Positions 1 to 15,292 of a stretch of DNA of 64,000 nucleotides are shown in pieces. Origin of the DNA: Drosophila miranda (Eukaryota > Arthropoda > Insecta > Diptera > Drosophilidae); NCBI RefSeq assembly GCF_003369915.1, contig NC_046673.1, positions 20,203,718 to 20,267,717 of the forward strand. The letters are read 5' to 3'. The notes under the pieces were generated by a model. The model was not told the DNA's origin, did no database searches, and saw only the letters and a program-made list of their open reading frames with translations. Each line of letters opens with the position of its first letter. The stretch's first letter is position 1. Both the position numbers and the translations under genes were made by a program.

Positions 1-72
1 GCATATGCTAAACCAAAGCATAGGATCGTATCAGTTGGGTTAAGAGAAGGAATGGTTACTCGGAGAACTCAC

Positions 73-425
73 CTCTAAGCCGTACTATGGTAGGGCGATG
101 GATACGGTCAACGGAGCGCGGCGTCTGAACGCAGGAGCTGGGCAGAATGGCTAGCAGGCGATAGGTCTCTGTTACTCTCAATTTTTGGTATTCACTCATG
201 GGCCGCGAGCAATTGGGGCACAATGGCGCTAAAGGAGAGGGGTGCACGTTGATATTACTATGGGAGGCATGGGTTGTGGCAGGTGTGTCGTGCAGCTAAG
301 CGGTAAGATGCACATACCATCTGTGGCGCTGGTTTGCAGTGCGTTGCGCATGCACCCGCTGCCGCAGTACCAAGTCGATTGGAGGCTACACGCGGATGAA
401 GAAAGAAGAGAATATCGCTTAGGAA

Positions 426-465
<40 letters not shown>

Positions 466-1167
466 TGGGGGAGAGGGGGGAGGGGGGAATCGACTGTCAC
501 CGATTTCGCTTACACCAGTGTCTCAGTTGGGGTATAGGCCGAAAGGATGCCCTGGACCAGGGACAGGCCGAGGCGTAGCGAATGCGCGGCCGGATCAAAC
601 AGCAAATTGGGACTGTAGGGCAGCCCCACGACGCGCCACTGTGCGTGCAACTGGCCAATGTCGATTGGCTTGAGGCCGGCTACCTTCAATTGGTCCCGCA
701 CTAGGCCGTACACCGAATACTTGACGGCTAGGCCAAACTGCAGGGGCTCTTCGACAATGAGCGGCAACAGCGATGGAGCATGCGTCAACAGATCAGCGTA
801 GATAAAGTCGAGGCGCAGCAGCAATGGCGTCAGCAGTTTTTCGGGTGTGCGTGTGCGTCTGTAGTCCTCGATGAATGCTGCAACGGTCCCTTCGACTATT
901 TTCAGCAAATGTGTCTCGCGGCAGAATTTTTCCACTAACTTTTGCTCTTGGAACCTAAGCAGCGTGCGGCCATATAAAACATTCAAGTGTCAAATAACAT
1001 TGAAGTGCAATTTGAATGTTAGTTCAAGACAGGGGGTGTCTCATAATTCATCGACATTTCTTGCATACTCACTGACTAAAGCGTTGGCGCAAAATGTCGT
1101 CGTCTCCGACGTTCGAAAGATTCTCGTTGGCTTCTGGCTCCGCGAAAATGGGATTCACATTGAACAT
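73..1167 (-). CDS. mei-217: mei-217-like MCM-related protein, N-terminal exons (gene continues beyond the window edge)
   Basis: Three coding exons can be joined in one frame on the minus strand. Exon 1 is 1167-1073, starting MFNVNPIF, with a GTGAGT donor. Exon 2 is 954-514, with a CTTAG acceptor and a GTAAGC donor. Exon 3 is 257-73, with an acceptor after CCTCCCATAG and a GTGAGT donor. Phases agree at both junctions, giving about 240 codons before the open 3' edge. Exon 2 resembles the helical N-terminal region of MCM proteins, and exon 3 has a CPNC motif suggesting the MCM zinc-finger region. In D. melanogaster, mei-217 encodes an MCM N-terminal-like protein that acts with mei-218 and rec (mei-MCM complex) in meiotic crossover formation, and I recall it lying near RpS5a. 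A (GA)n microsatellite at 431-460 sits in intron 2. The identification rests on fold-like similarity plus neighbourhood, so the symbol is tentative. The splice model is firmer than the name. Confidence 0.55.
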
Positions 1168-1893
1168 TTTACTGCGCAACACGAGTACTCGCTTGCAACT
1201 GCAATTCTGATATGTGCAGCTTATTTTCACAGCACAAAACGACGCAACAGCCAATGTGTGGCGAATTTAAAGACCCTTTTGAAAGACGGTGCAATTTTAG
1301 CGGGATAACAAGTGCGCGAAATGTTAGCGGTGAGTGTCCAACTATATCGATGGTAGATTCGATACATCGAATGATTAATTCAGTAAAATATCAAATATCT
1401 AATAAAAATTTTGCTTACGATGTACGACTACCGATATCAAAACTGTCGATATATCAATAAAGGCGCTCTGGACATGCAACTCTTCTAAAACAGCACATTA
1501 CACACACTGACATGGCCAATATGTATGTATGCATGCATGTTATATTCTTTGGCCTAAGAACAGAAATTCGTTTCCGCAATTGCAACGGTCATTCCTCAAT
1601 TCTAATACAATCTAGTTATAATTGATTTATAACCATTGATTCATTGTCAAAATTCCAGTCAGTGGAGTCGAGCGAAATATCCTTTTGTTCTATGACGCAA
1701 ACATTCACAATGTGCGAACATATTTAACATTTATTCAGCACTACTAAATTAGTTTTTTACACTGTTTATTGGTTGGATCTTTTCATGTTTATTTTCTTGT
1801 TGTAAATTTAGTGTAGCATTACACGCATTTTGTATAAAAAAAAAACAGACACAGAAGCATGTTTTTTGTGTGGTTGTTGGTTGCTGTCTCTCC
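1168..1893. other. Intergenic region between mei-217-like 5' end and RpS5a 3' end
   Basis: This AT-rich stretch has no supported gene. It contains TATCGAT-like motifs around 1345-1450, which may belong to the mei-217-like promoter (minus strand, TSS upstream of 1167). A TTTATT at about 1766 reads AATAAA on the minus strand and is a plausible RpS5a poly(A) signal downstream of its stop at 1894. Confidence 0.5.
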
Positions 1894-5420
<3,527 letters not shown>

Positions 5421-6500
5421 GCTGCAAGTGTGGGAAGATCATAATAAGAGAGCAAAATGTTAGCCCAGTTCTACTTGAGAATGCCAATGACTGCACACAC
5501 ACACACACACGCGCGCGCATTTGATGCTGCTGCTGTTGTTGTTGTTGTTGATTTGTGACTTTATTAAGGTAAATATCTTTAAGGCGATATCCTTAAGAGG
5601 AATAGTTAACCATGGATGTTACTTTGGTCCAATTGAATACCACAGCGACTTCAAAATCATCGCTATAGTTTTAGTTTAGGACGTGCAGGAAACAAAAAAA
5701 TACAAAAAAAAAGATGAAAGAAACCAACACGTGTGACGCACACATATACACACACACAAACAAAAAGCCGCCCGTATTTAACCTCATTTTTCGAACAATG
5801 CATTTTTATTCATACGTCCGACAAATAATGCACAAAACCCTCTATGTTCACAGTTAGCCATCACGTTTAGCGTTCCTTTGGTTATAATTTACTGCTTATA
5901 CACAGATTTTTTGAACAAAATTTCTTACTTTTTCACAGAAGAAATCGAGATACGATGTCAGCGCAAAGGCAAACGCCTGAAAAAGAACATGTTACGGCAG
6001 TGTGGGGCAATGCCAGCGAAAATCATTTCCGCCATTGCCTACATGGTTGTATTTCACATGCAGGGCTGCCTAAAATAGCGAATATCGATACATGTTTTGT
6101 GTGCGTATTTTGCGATAGTTAGCCCTTTGTTGCTTAATAAAATTGTTTTTGGCTTTATTATGCACAAAATTTGATTTTCTGTTATGTAACAGTGCAACAC
6201 GAATGTGATTGTTCCATTGTACTTGCTATTTTTATTTATCAATATTGAATACTTATATATCGATATTAGTTTTCTCCAACGATATTGGTTATTTAGATAG
6301 TTGACAGTCACCGTGTAGGTACCTTTTTTGAATACACATTTATTTGCCATTCACAGTGAGTACCGCGATTTTTCTCGAATGCTCAAAAGTGTCATCACTA
6401 ATAGGCAACAACAACAACAACATGTTTGTTGCTCAAAATCACCGCAAATATTGTGTTTCCAAAAGTTAATAAGCTATTCCATTGCAAGCGGCGAGGCAAC
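5421..6500. promoter_or_regulatory. Head-to-head promoter interval between RpS5a (minus) and Gga (plus)
   Basis: The RpS5a side contains its 5'UTR intron (one snoRNA, a (CA)n/(CG)n run at 5494-5518 and (TTG)n at 5532-5550). Its transcription start is not fixed; a TCT-like CTTTTTG on the minus strand near 5767 is a candidate for a ribosomal-protein initiator. On the Gga side a DRE-like ATATCGATA lies at about 6082-6090. No other gene is seen. Confidence 0.4.
5559..5683 (-). ncRNA. H/ACA-type snoRNA, family C copy 2 (AUA box), 5'UTR intron of RpS5a
   Basis: On the minus strand: a first hairpin closed by GTCC/GGAC with inner AGCGA/TCGCT, the H box AAAGTA, a second hairpin with CTTAAGG/CCTTAAG, and a terminal ATA box at 5562-5564. 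Its position upstream of the acceptor at 5421-5426 implies that RpS5a has a 5'UTR intron here. Confidence 0.65.
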
Positions 6501-9130
6501 ATGACAACCGACGAGAGCATTATGGAGGAAATGCTGGGTAAATGAAATTGCGAAATTGTTCACCTCCCACACTCTCATGACATAGCTCGCCGACGCATAA
6601 AATCTACATATAAATCTACTCCTTCCTGCCTCTTTCACTCCTCCTCCAATAACAGACCGAGCAACAAATCCGGCTAAGGAAAGGGTCGACGAGCTGGGCG
6701 TTCAAATGTTCTGCATTGTGGTAAAAAGTCATGTGCAGCTGGTGCACAAGGCTCAGGAGATGATTGTGGCCAAAGTGCGGTCAGCAAACGTAACCGAAGC
6801 AACGCGAGCCATTTCGGTGAGTGGGGTGGGTGGTTAACGGGGCTGTGGCTGTGACTGTGTGAAAAATTGCCTAGACAAAAGCCCCCACAGACGAACACAC
6901 ACACACATACGCAGCCATACAGTCATACAGTGGGGCTCATAAAGTTGGCAAACACATACATACATACATGCATGTGTACGAACGCACTTGTGTGGCTGCG
7001 TTCGGCTTAAAAATTGTATCAACTTATGTGCAGATGTATATGTTATAAAAATGTATTGCCAGGGCGAGACAGGGACAGGGCCAGGCACAGGCACAGGCAC
7101 CCCAGCATGATTTTTGGCCAAAGTAACATTAGATACATATGTATGTACAAACCATTTCCAGCTGCTGGAGGAATGCATGACTCAGTGCGGCGAAGAGTTC
7201 CAGGATGAGGCCGGAAAGTTTCGCTTTCTCAATGAACTGATCCGGCTGGTGTCGAAAAAGTACAAGGGAGCCGAAACGCCGCACGAGGTGAAGGAGCGGA
7301 TTATGGAGTGCCTGCTGCTGTGGACCACAGAGTTTCCGCAGCGTCAGAAAATACGCGATGCCTACGACATGCTGCGGAAGGAGGGCGACATCGAGCATGG
7401 CCAGACAGAGGCGGCGTTGGCCAATCGGGAGAGCGTTCTGGGAACCATCGACGAGGCCCGGTTCGCCCAGCTGGTCAAGAGCAACAATCCAGAAAACTTC
7501 AAGCGGGCCAATCTTCTGCTGCAGTATCGCATGGCACAGGAGGCGCGACGAAACGAACTTCTGTCCCAGCATCGTATTGGGCTCAACGAAGTCCTGGAGA
7601 CCATGCAGCTGCTCAACCAAATGCTGGACACCTATGATCCCTCCAACAAGGATGTCAGCGAGACAATAAACGACCTCTACAATATCTGCAAGAAGCACAA
7701 GCCGATCTTCCAGCATATGACGCAGCTGTTGGATGAATCCGATGCCCAGCTCATAGGTAAGTTCTGCTGCAGTCTTGGTAGATCTGTCTCTCAATCTGTC
7801 TCTCGCTCTCCAGCTGACACATTGGATGCCAATGGGGCCCTCCTGGGAACAATGCAACGCTATAAGCAGCTGGTTCCCTCGCCAAAAAAAACATCTGCAC
7901 CTGCACCTGGCCTGACCACGAAAGCATCAACATCCACAGCAACAGCAACATTAATAGCAACAGCAACAGCAGCAAAAGACAAAAGTTCCAATAACGATTT
8001 GCTAATCAACGAAATGCTGGGCGATCTCCTCATTGGGAGCAGTGAAAACGGAGCAGGAGCAGAACCAGAAGCTTCATCTGGACCTGGAGAAGTTGCAAAA
8101 TCAAACACTTTCACGGCTCCTGCTTCAACCGATCCTCTGGCTGATCTGAGTGAAATCTTCAGTAGCGCACTGGCCGAAAGCGAGTCTAAACAATCGACTA
8201 ATAAATCATTCCAGCATGCCAGCTCAGGTGGCGGCGGCGGCATGCTGGAGCCTGAGGTGCTTAGTCCGAGCACGGCCAGCGATGGCCTGGCCAATGGCAG
8301 CTCCAGTTCCGACTCCTCGCGAAAACCCGGGTCGGCCAGGAAAATGCCTCAGATTGATATGCTGAGCGAGGAGCTATTCCAGAAGATATTGCCCAGCCAG
8401 GAGAGGATGAGCAGCTTCAAGCGGAATCCAGAAAAGGTAACCCTCAACGACATGGCCAAAGAGAGGATGCAGGTGAAGCCACCCGAGATGGCACAGACAC
8501 AGACGCCAGCACAGCCAGTACCAGCTCCAGAGGTGCCTACAGCAGCAGCAGAGCCTGTCGATGATGTCCCTTTGCTAAGCAATGCTCCCGTTAACGATGA
8601 GCAGGAGCCGCAGGTCGAACCACAGCCGCCCACGCAAAAACATCTCAGCGAGATCAGCATCGAACTAGACAATATCCAGGCCACCGGGGAGCAGCGCGTG
8701 GTGCTCGACGATGATGACATGCAGCTCAGTTTAAACTTTACCAGCGATCGTCCAGGCCATCGTGTCTCGGTGATTGTGATATCGGCCCAGAACAAGAGCC
8801 GTCAGCCAGTCCGGGACTTCCACTTCGAGGCGAGTGTCAAAAAGGTGGGCCTGAGCATGGTCTCAATAGTAAACCCGTCTGATTTCACATTCACTTGTTG
8901 CTTTCCTTAATTTCCAGCCATGCAAGGTGCGTCTGCTGCCGCCCACGGAAAGCGCGATGCCACCACACAAGCCCTTTCGTCCAGCCACGCCCATCAATCA
9001 GGTGATGCTGCTGCTCAATCCCACCGGCAAGGCCGTGGACGTGACCTGCATCGTGGGCTATAAGCTGGGCGACGATCCCGATCCCATCAAAGAGTCAATT
9101 GTGGCCCAAGGCATTGCCTACGTGAACTAA
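6501..9130 (+). CDS. Gga: Gga clathrin adaptor (VHS-GAT-hinge-GAE), five coding exons
   Basis: Exons are 6501-6537, 6656-6816, 7162-7756, 7814-8844 and 8918-9130, predicting 678 residues. GGA proteins are monomeric ARF-dependent adaptors that sort cargo from the trans-Golgi network to endosomes. The N-terminal VHS domain spans exons 1-3 (LDRATNPAKE near the start; KFRFLNELIRLVS and KIRDAYDMLRKEG later). A helical GAT domain follows (through HMTQLLDESDAQLI). Then comes a long low-complexity hinge rich in Ser, Ala, Thr, Pro and Glu, and a C-terminal gamma-adaptin ear (LNFTSDRPGHRVSVIV to the end). Phases agree at every junction. The 57-nt intron at 7757-7813 is a multiple of three with no stop in frame, so a retained-intron isoform would still be open. 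The 3'UTR follows 9130. It faces Lst8. Confidence 0.95.
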
Positions 9131-10154
9131 ACTTGGGGAAAAAATCTTAAAACACCCGCCCATAAAAAAACCATCACAATACAAAACAGAAAGGACATCA
9201 TAACAAAAAGTCAATTCCCCGCAAGGCTATTGCTTTCCCTGCGGCTCTTTTTGTGGGCGAACTCCTCCCCTCCCCCTCCGTTAATATTATTTTCGGTTTC
9301 TATATGTATTTGTATTTGTATTTGTATATTTATTAGGGTTTTATTCAAAATTACATTTCGCATAAACGATTTAGTTTAGTCGTAATTCAATACACTAATG
9401 ATATATGTATATCAAAGGTTTATTTATAAATTATGAAAAAGTCGCTACAAAAGCCAAGCGCTCATTTTCAGAGGTAGTTGAACAATTAGTTATTTTTTTC
9501 TCAATTTGTGTTGTTTTTGTTTTCTGAACTGTCCTGTCCTCTGTCGTTGAATTGAATTTCTGTTCTCTTGCTGATTGAGGGAGGAGGGGGCGATCGGGAT
9601 GTCCCCCCCTCCGATTCGATTGGATGATGTTTCAGTTCTGTTTGATGATGGAATCGCTGTGTTCTTATCTACGTTAACTGCCTCCAAAAATTGCCAAATT
9701 ATTTGCCAGAGCCTAAGAGTTGCCTTTCAATGCCTGCCCATTGTCGATTGTCTCTCGGGATCTCACTGGGAATTCGGATTCGGTTTCGGTTTGAGTATAG
9801 TCTGTATAATTGGTGGGTGAATCCACAAATAAATTCAAATTCCGTCTTAAAAAGCACCGAAAAAAGGTTTCAAAGAACTTTGGAAATATTTTGTGTCTTA
9901 AAAACTAAACCCCAGATTGAGCAAGAGGACCTGAACATCAAAGAAAGACTGGATAAAGATCCTCCAGATTGTCGTTAACCATATACTAAATGCAATAAAA
10001 TGTATGAATATTTAAGGAGAGAGTACCAATATTCCCAAACAGGACCACAACAGAGATGTACATTGTTCTTTGCGGGGAGACAATCAAAACGGAAGGCTTC
10101 TTAACTGTGACACAGTCACAGAAAGCTTACGATCTAGATCAATGATGCTATCAA
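9131..10154. other. 3'UTR / intergenic region between convergent Gga and Lst8
   Basis: After the Gga stop there is AT-rich sequence with several AATAAA/AATACA-like signals (for example near 9826 and 9994) and a (TGTATT)n run at about 9306-9330. No coding region is supported; reading frames here are short and of odd composition. Confidence 0.5.
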
Positions 10155-11173
10155 CTAATGATTAACCTTTCTTATAATCTCATCCTTGAAGGACAGGGCA
10201 GTGATGGCCTTAGTATGGCCGGTGTATTCCCGCGTGGGAGTCTTTGTTTCCAGCTTCCACAGACGAGCCACTCCGTCTGAGGAGGCGGTGAAGAGCCACT
10301 TTGAGTCTGCACTGAAGGCAGCATCCCACACCCAGTAGTTCTCAATGCAAAGCTCGCGCCACTTGCTGAAGTCTGAGGTCTTCCAGAGGCACGCCGTCCC
10401 ATCGCCGGAGGTGGTCAGCAGTAGGCGCGAGTCGGGGCTAAACTTGCAGCGCAAGATGTACCGGGTATGTGCCTGGATCTTCTTTGTGGGCCGCATAGTG
10501 CTCATCTTTTGGTCGGGGCTGCTGCACAGCGACCAGATGTAGCAGTTGCCCTTGTTGTTGGCCGCCGCTAGATAGTGTCCGTCGGGCGAGATGGCCACGT
10601 CCTGGATTGAGGCATCCACCTCGGGCACGATGCATTCGTGCTTTTCTGACTTGACATCCCACAGGAAGACGTTGCCGTTCTGGGAGCCCATGCCGATCTC
10701 CACCTGGTTAGGGTGCAAACAGGCGGCATTCACTGGTGACTCGCAGTCGAACACCCGCGAGCAGTGGGGCGGGGCCGAGATCATGTCCCAAATGCGCACA
10801 TGATGGTCCTCGCCGGCGGTGAACATCCAGTTACCGTCTTCCTGGAAGCCAAGGCGTGTCACGTTCTTCTGAACTCCATCAAAGTTTATCACCGGAGCGG
10901 TGCAGTTCGATTCCAAGTCGTACAGACGGATGCACTGATAGCCACAGGCCGCTAGGCGCGTTTTGTCTGGCGTACGGTCCAGGGCATTTACTTGCTACAA
11001 ATTAAATATTGAATTGCATTCGGAGTGCAGATGTATGTGCGTTGTGGTTCACTCACAGAAGTCTCCACAAAGCGCATTGTCTTGATGCAGTTGCCGGTAT
11101 GGGCTTGCCACACCTTGATTGTGTGATCGTATCCACCGGTGGCCAGTATTAGTTGGTCCCCCATTGCTTCCAT
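10155..11173 (-). CDS. Lst8: mLST8 / Lst8, WD40-repeat subunit of TORC1 and TORC2
   Basis: Two coding exons, 11173-11057 and 10994-10155, join in phase 0 and encode 318 residues, close to the ~315-326 usual for LST8. The protein is made almost entirely of WD40 repeats, seen as LILATGGYDHTIKVWQ, MFTAGEDHHVRIWDM, GNVFLWDVKSEK, GTACLWKTSD and LFTASSDGVARLWKLE, forming one seven-bladed propeller. LST8 binds the TOR kinase domain and stabilises TORC1/TORC2 in growth signalling. Two in-frame Met codons (11173 and 11164) could serve as start; the upstream one is used here. The donor is GTGAGT and the acceptor TTTGTAG. It is convergent with Gga. Confidence 0.96.
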
Positions 11174-11217
11174 TAATCGTCAATTAGGCGATTCTATTAT
11201 TTTGTTATCATTTAATC

Positions 11218-11352
11218 AGCGGTCATCTGGATTTTGTAGGGCTGCAAAACCATCGATGACACTATCGATGGCTTTGGAATTGTGCGATAGATCGATGGTT
11301 TTTTAGATCATGGATGGTTTTGCAGCTCTACTCAATTGGTCGGTGTGACCAG
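11218..11352. promoter_or_regulatory. Probable Lst8 promoter: DRE-like sites and a Motif-1-like site in an inverted repeat
   Basis: Just upstream of Lst8 (minus strand) there are ATCGATG/TATCGATGG elements at about 11252-11268 and 11290-11299 (DREF-type), and CGGTGTGACC at 11340-11349, which reads GGTCACACCG on the minus strand and resembles core promoter Motif 1 (M1BP). The ends form an inverted repeat, GCTGCAAAACCATC (about 11240) against GATGGTTTTGCAGC (about 11311). These motifs are typical of broadly expressed fly genes. Confidence 0.5.
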
Positions 11353-12202
11353 CCCTGAGAAAATAGTGTCTAGAAATTTCCATACGCAGCTGCTTTGAAT
11401 TCCGATCATGGACCGACAACGATTAGCCCATTGTAGACCAGTGGGTATTAAGATACTTAAGATACACGAAAATTATGAAACTAAGCGAATTTTAGCGCAG
11501 TTTAGGCGATATCGTGGACCTACAAGAGTAATTATTATTATTATATTATTTTATCGATAGTCCTTTTACGGTATTATTAGTACATTTCGGTATTTTTTAA
11601 GGACAAAATTGAGCCGACGGTATATTTACGGTATATCGGTATATAATGGTATATTTGATCAATATTTAAGAACAAAGGATATAGAAACTTCCATACGCAG
11701 GTCCAATAGATTGCATTTAAATCCTTGTCGCTCATTCAATTTCAAACAATTTCTATTTGGCGCGCACTACTCGGTAATGAGCGGTAATCGGTAGCATGAG
11801 CGTTATTTCATACACAAAAGTTGCGGCAGCATTAAATCGGTATGGGCCATGTTTGTACTCATCGAGAGATGAGTCGAGAAAACACTCTCATCGTCGAGAA
11901 AACATTCTGTATACCCTTGAGAAATGGATTTTAAAGAATTGCGGGAATGTTTGTCATCCCAGGCTCTAATGAACGCAGAAATTAGTCAGTCTCTGTTTTA
12001 AAGAAATTTCAACGATATTTTGCAATTAGTGGTCTTCTTACAGAAACCAAGAATGAGTATCGGGATCAGGATATGCAGGACCTTAATCAAATGCATGAAT
12101 ACGTCTAAAACATATCAATTTGAAAAAATTTATTTATTAACTGCGTTTTAAAACAGTATCTTCATATTAAATTAACGAAATAGGGTATACTGCTCAATGC
12201 AG
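11353..12202. other. Unique AT-rich spacer before the palindrome
   Basis: No gene is supported. The sequence has scattered GGTAT/ACGGTAT motifs at 11570-11660 and two copies of TTCCATACGCAG (about 11379 and 11688), suggesting an old degenerate repeat of unknown type. Confidence 0.4.
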
Positions 12203-15200
12203 AATATCCTACGAAATCCGATATGAAGGTAAAAAAGTTAGTGCAGAAAGCATTTTGTCGTTCCGTAATTTGTATACAGTCTTATACAGAACAGATACAG
12301 AAACGAAGTAAAATTCTGAAAATGAAGAAAAATGTACTTGAAGTCTTTCCTCTTCGGGTCTCATCAACCCTTTCTGACATGCAAGGAACCTGTAAGGACA
12401 TTTTATGAGAGGTCCGACGATGATTGTGATGATAATGATGGTTATGATGATGGGGGCTAGGACTAACTCAATCTTTGTTTAAATTTAAGCGCTGGCAATT
12501 ATTAGCCAAGTTGAGGCGAAAGGGTCTGATATCTGGGTGAGATCCGCGGATGTGCCGCCTCCTTCATGCATCATTCATACGCTTAGCGTGTTAATTATCC
12601 TGAAATTCGGTCTATTAAAGTTTCAACAGTCTCGCATAAATTGGGGGATGCTCCTTCGAGCGAAGCTAACCCCAGTTTTTCCCCCAACTTCCTCCCATCT
12701 CAAACGTAATTAATGAAAGCGTACTTAAATCATTTTTGTGCGTGGGCCCCACAAAAATACCCACTAAAAAAATATAAAAAAAAAATACAATTAGTTAACA
12801 AGCGAGAAAAGGAACAAGCATTGCAAACGAGGCAGACAACGAGGGGGCGAGAAAGTGGGAAGAGAAGAGGGGGATGATGGGAAGATGGGAAGACGGAAAG
12901 AGAGGCAACGAGGAATACCCAAAAAGCAAATCCAGCAAAGGTGCCAGGCCGCGCGCTAAAACGTTTCAATTTTTCATAAATATTCAAAAAGGTAACAAAA
13001 CAGCAACAACAAAAACAGTTTCCTAAGAGGGGGGTATAGGGTGGGGGATAACAACAGCTGCCCCTGTTTTTTGTATATTTTTTGAGTAATTTTTTGTTTT
13101 TTTGCTCCTCTTTTCTGTGTGTGAGTTTTGCAAGGAGCGCGGATTCCTCATTCAACGGTCAGCTTCAGAGTTTCAGCTCCAGCTTCGTTATCGCCTTTGT
13201 GTTTTGTAGGTGTTGTTACCAATCTTTTTTGCCCCCTCTCCGGCTAACTGCTGTTCGTTCCTCTCTTCCCCATGGAGAGAAGTCCTGGAAGCTACTCTTC
13301 TGCTCTGTCCCTTTCTCTGTCCGCGCGAGTGGACAACAAATAAGAAATTCAAGTTGAAAGCAGGGCCCCACGAAGCTGGAATACACTTACTGGGAAATGG
13401 GATTTCGGAATGCTCCTTAAATTCTTACATTTCCGACAATTTTAGCCTTTTGGAAAACATCAAACATTTTGTTGGGAAATTTCCAATCATTCTTTGGCAG
13501 GGGACAGTTCTAAAAAGTGAACAAAAAGTTAGTGGATACGTGAGTGAAACAAAATACAAAAATTTGTTACTTTAAGATACTTTTAGGATACTTTTTCTAA
13601 AATCTTGTAGGCTGTGGATCTAAAAACCTTGGGGAGAATACAAATCTCGACAATGGTTGCCATCAGATTTTCCCTCACATAGGGTATGCGAATAAACAAC
13701 AACAGCAGGAGCGAAAAAGCGGCACCCAAAAAAGAGGAAAACTTTTTCGATTTAAGCAATTTTTATTCTCGCTGTTTTCGCAGGGTAGCAAGGGTAGGCA
13801 GCTCCAGGGCTACTTGTGGCCAATTGAAAAATTGTATAAGCATTTAAATTTGTATAGAACATGCCAAAAGTTAGGTATTTTCAGTTCGCAGCTAAATATT
13901 TACAAATGTACAACGATACTTACAGGAGAAATATTGAACATAAATAGATTTGAATGGCTCTTACTCGCAGCCCTCCTTCGTATCTCCACTGTTGACACTT
14001 TAATTTAATTAATCTTTGATTTTTTTACTGTCGCGGATGCCTTGACTCTCCTGCGATTCGCACCGGATTCCAAGAGTTTTTTGGGATAGGATACAATTCG
14101 TATACAAAAAACTGATGAGCAGGCTATGCTATCCATCTCATCCAATTCACAATCTTCTGTTCTTTGGTTTTCTCTAGCATCCTATGTTCTGCTGTTCATC
14201 ATCCTTAACAGCTTCGTCTTTTTGTCTTAATTTTCCGATACATATTCACATACATATATCATTTTTTGATATTCTTGAACTATTTTTATTACAATTCATT
14301 GTCGATTTCATATCGTAGTACTACGATATAAAGTTGGTCGACTACATTCGTTGAACCGTTGTGCTTTTATTCATATACATGTGTACATATGTATAGATAT
14401 ATACATACATACTATGTATATGCATATAGAATGTTCTTTCTTTCTTTTGGAGAGCCCCCAGACGAGGTTCAGTTAGGGCTAGGCCAAGGCAGCCAAAGAG
14501 CGTCCGAAAATTAATGCAAATTTATATCGTGGAAAACTTTTCAATTTGTTTCTACTTTTTTACTACGCCCCACAAGCCCCTGCCTGACCCACTCTTTCTC
14601 TCTCTTTCTGCCTCGTTTTCTCTGTCATTTGCTGCAGAATCATCCCAAGTGTTCCGTCGCGTACCCCTCGTAGCGCCTTATCTCAGTCTGGTAAGTATTT
14701 TGTATTTAACATGCACAATTTGGCCATTTTTGAAGCCATAATTAACGTGCCGCCAATGCATATATCCGGATCCAAGGACGACGACGAGGACGGGGACGAA
14801 ACAAGCTAAATGACGAGGTCCCAGTCTGCCAAGTTTGGCCACCTTGAATTAGTCTTTAGAGGTCTGGGCGTCTCTTGGGCAATGCAGACACTGAGAGAAA
14901 TGTTAGCAATGTGCGACAGATGTCTGAAAACCAAATACCAAAGAGTGGAGAACGTGTGAGTAGAAGTAAGGAGCAAGGAATGGTCTAGTACGAAATTGTG
15001 CGTGTGAGCATGTTTTGCTTAATATTCGTGTAGATTGTGGACCATGTTCTGATCGTATTTTTGGTACCAAATACAGTAGGCCGACCCGTTGCTACCAGTT
15101 AATCCGGAAGGTATAAACTTGGATTTTTGAATAAGTTGGCTTTGTAGGGCAGCATAATCCAACAAGTGTTTTGGGGCTCTTCGTTATGCGAAACGAATGT

Positions 15201-15292
15201 ATATTAGAAACAAACAATTCACAACGTAACTAGTGTCACTATTTCAAGAGGCAAGCTAACATATAATCGTACCTGGAATAGCAACGAACAGG
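12203..15292. other. Outer part of left arm, no supported gene
   Basis: AT-rich and simple-sequence DNA with poly(T)/poly(A) tracts and a purine-rich stretch near 12,835-12,905. A spliced-exon candidate at 14638-14690 is listed separately. The right-arm equivalent is 34796-37898. Confidence 0.5.
14638..14690 (+). other. Candidate internal exon of an unidentified transcript (left arm)
   Basis: A long polypyrimidine tract ending TTTGCTGCAG precedes, and CTG|GTAAGT follows, a 53-nt segment. This is an excellent acceptor/donor pair. The mate is at 35450-35398 on the minus strand. No protein could be recognised; the exon may belong to a non-coding transcript or to the 5' part of a gene leading to the Prosalpha2-like ORF 600 bp downstream. 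Confidence 0.25.

Noticed and set aside
242-673. 143-codon plus-strand frame
   Set aside because: It overlaps the mei-217-like exons on the other strand and runs through a (GA)n microsatellite (RERERERE), so composition is repeat-driven.
7129-7857. 242-codon minus-strand frame within Gga
   Set aside because: Antisense shadow of the VHS/GAT exons; the sense frame has clear family motifs and splice sites.
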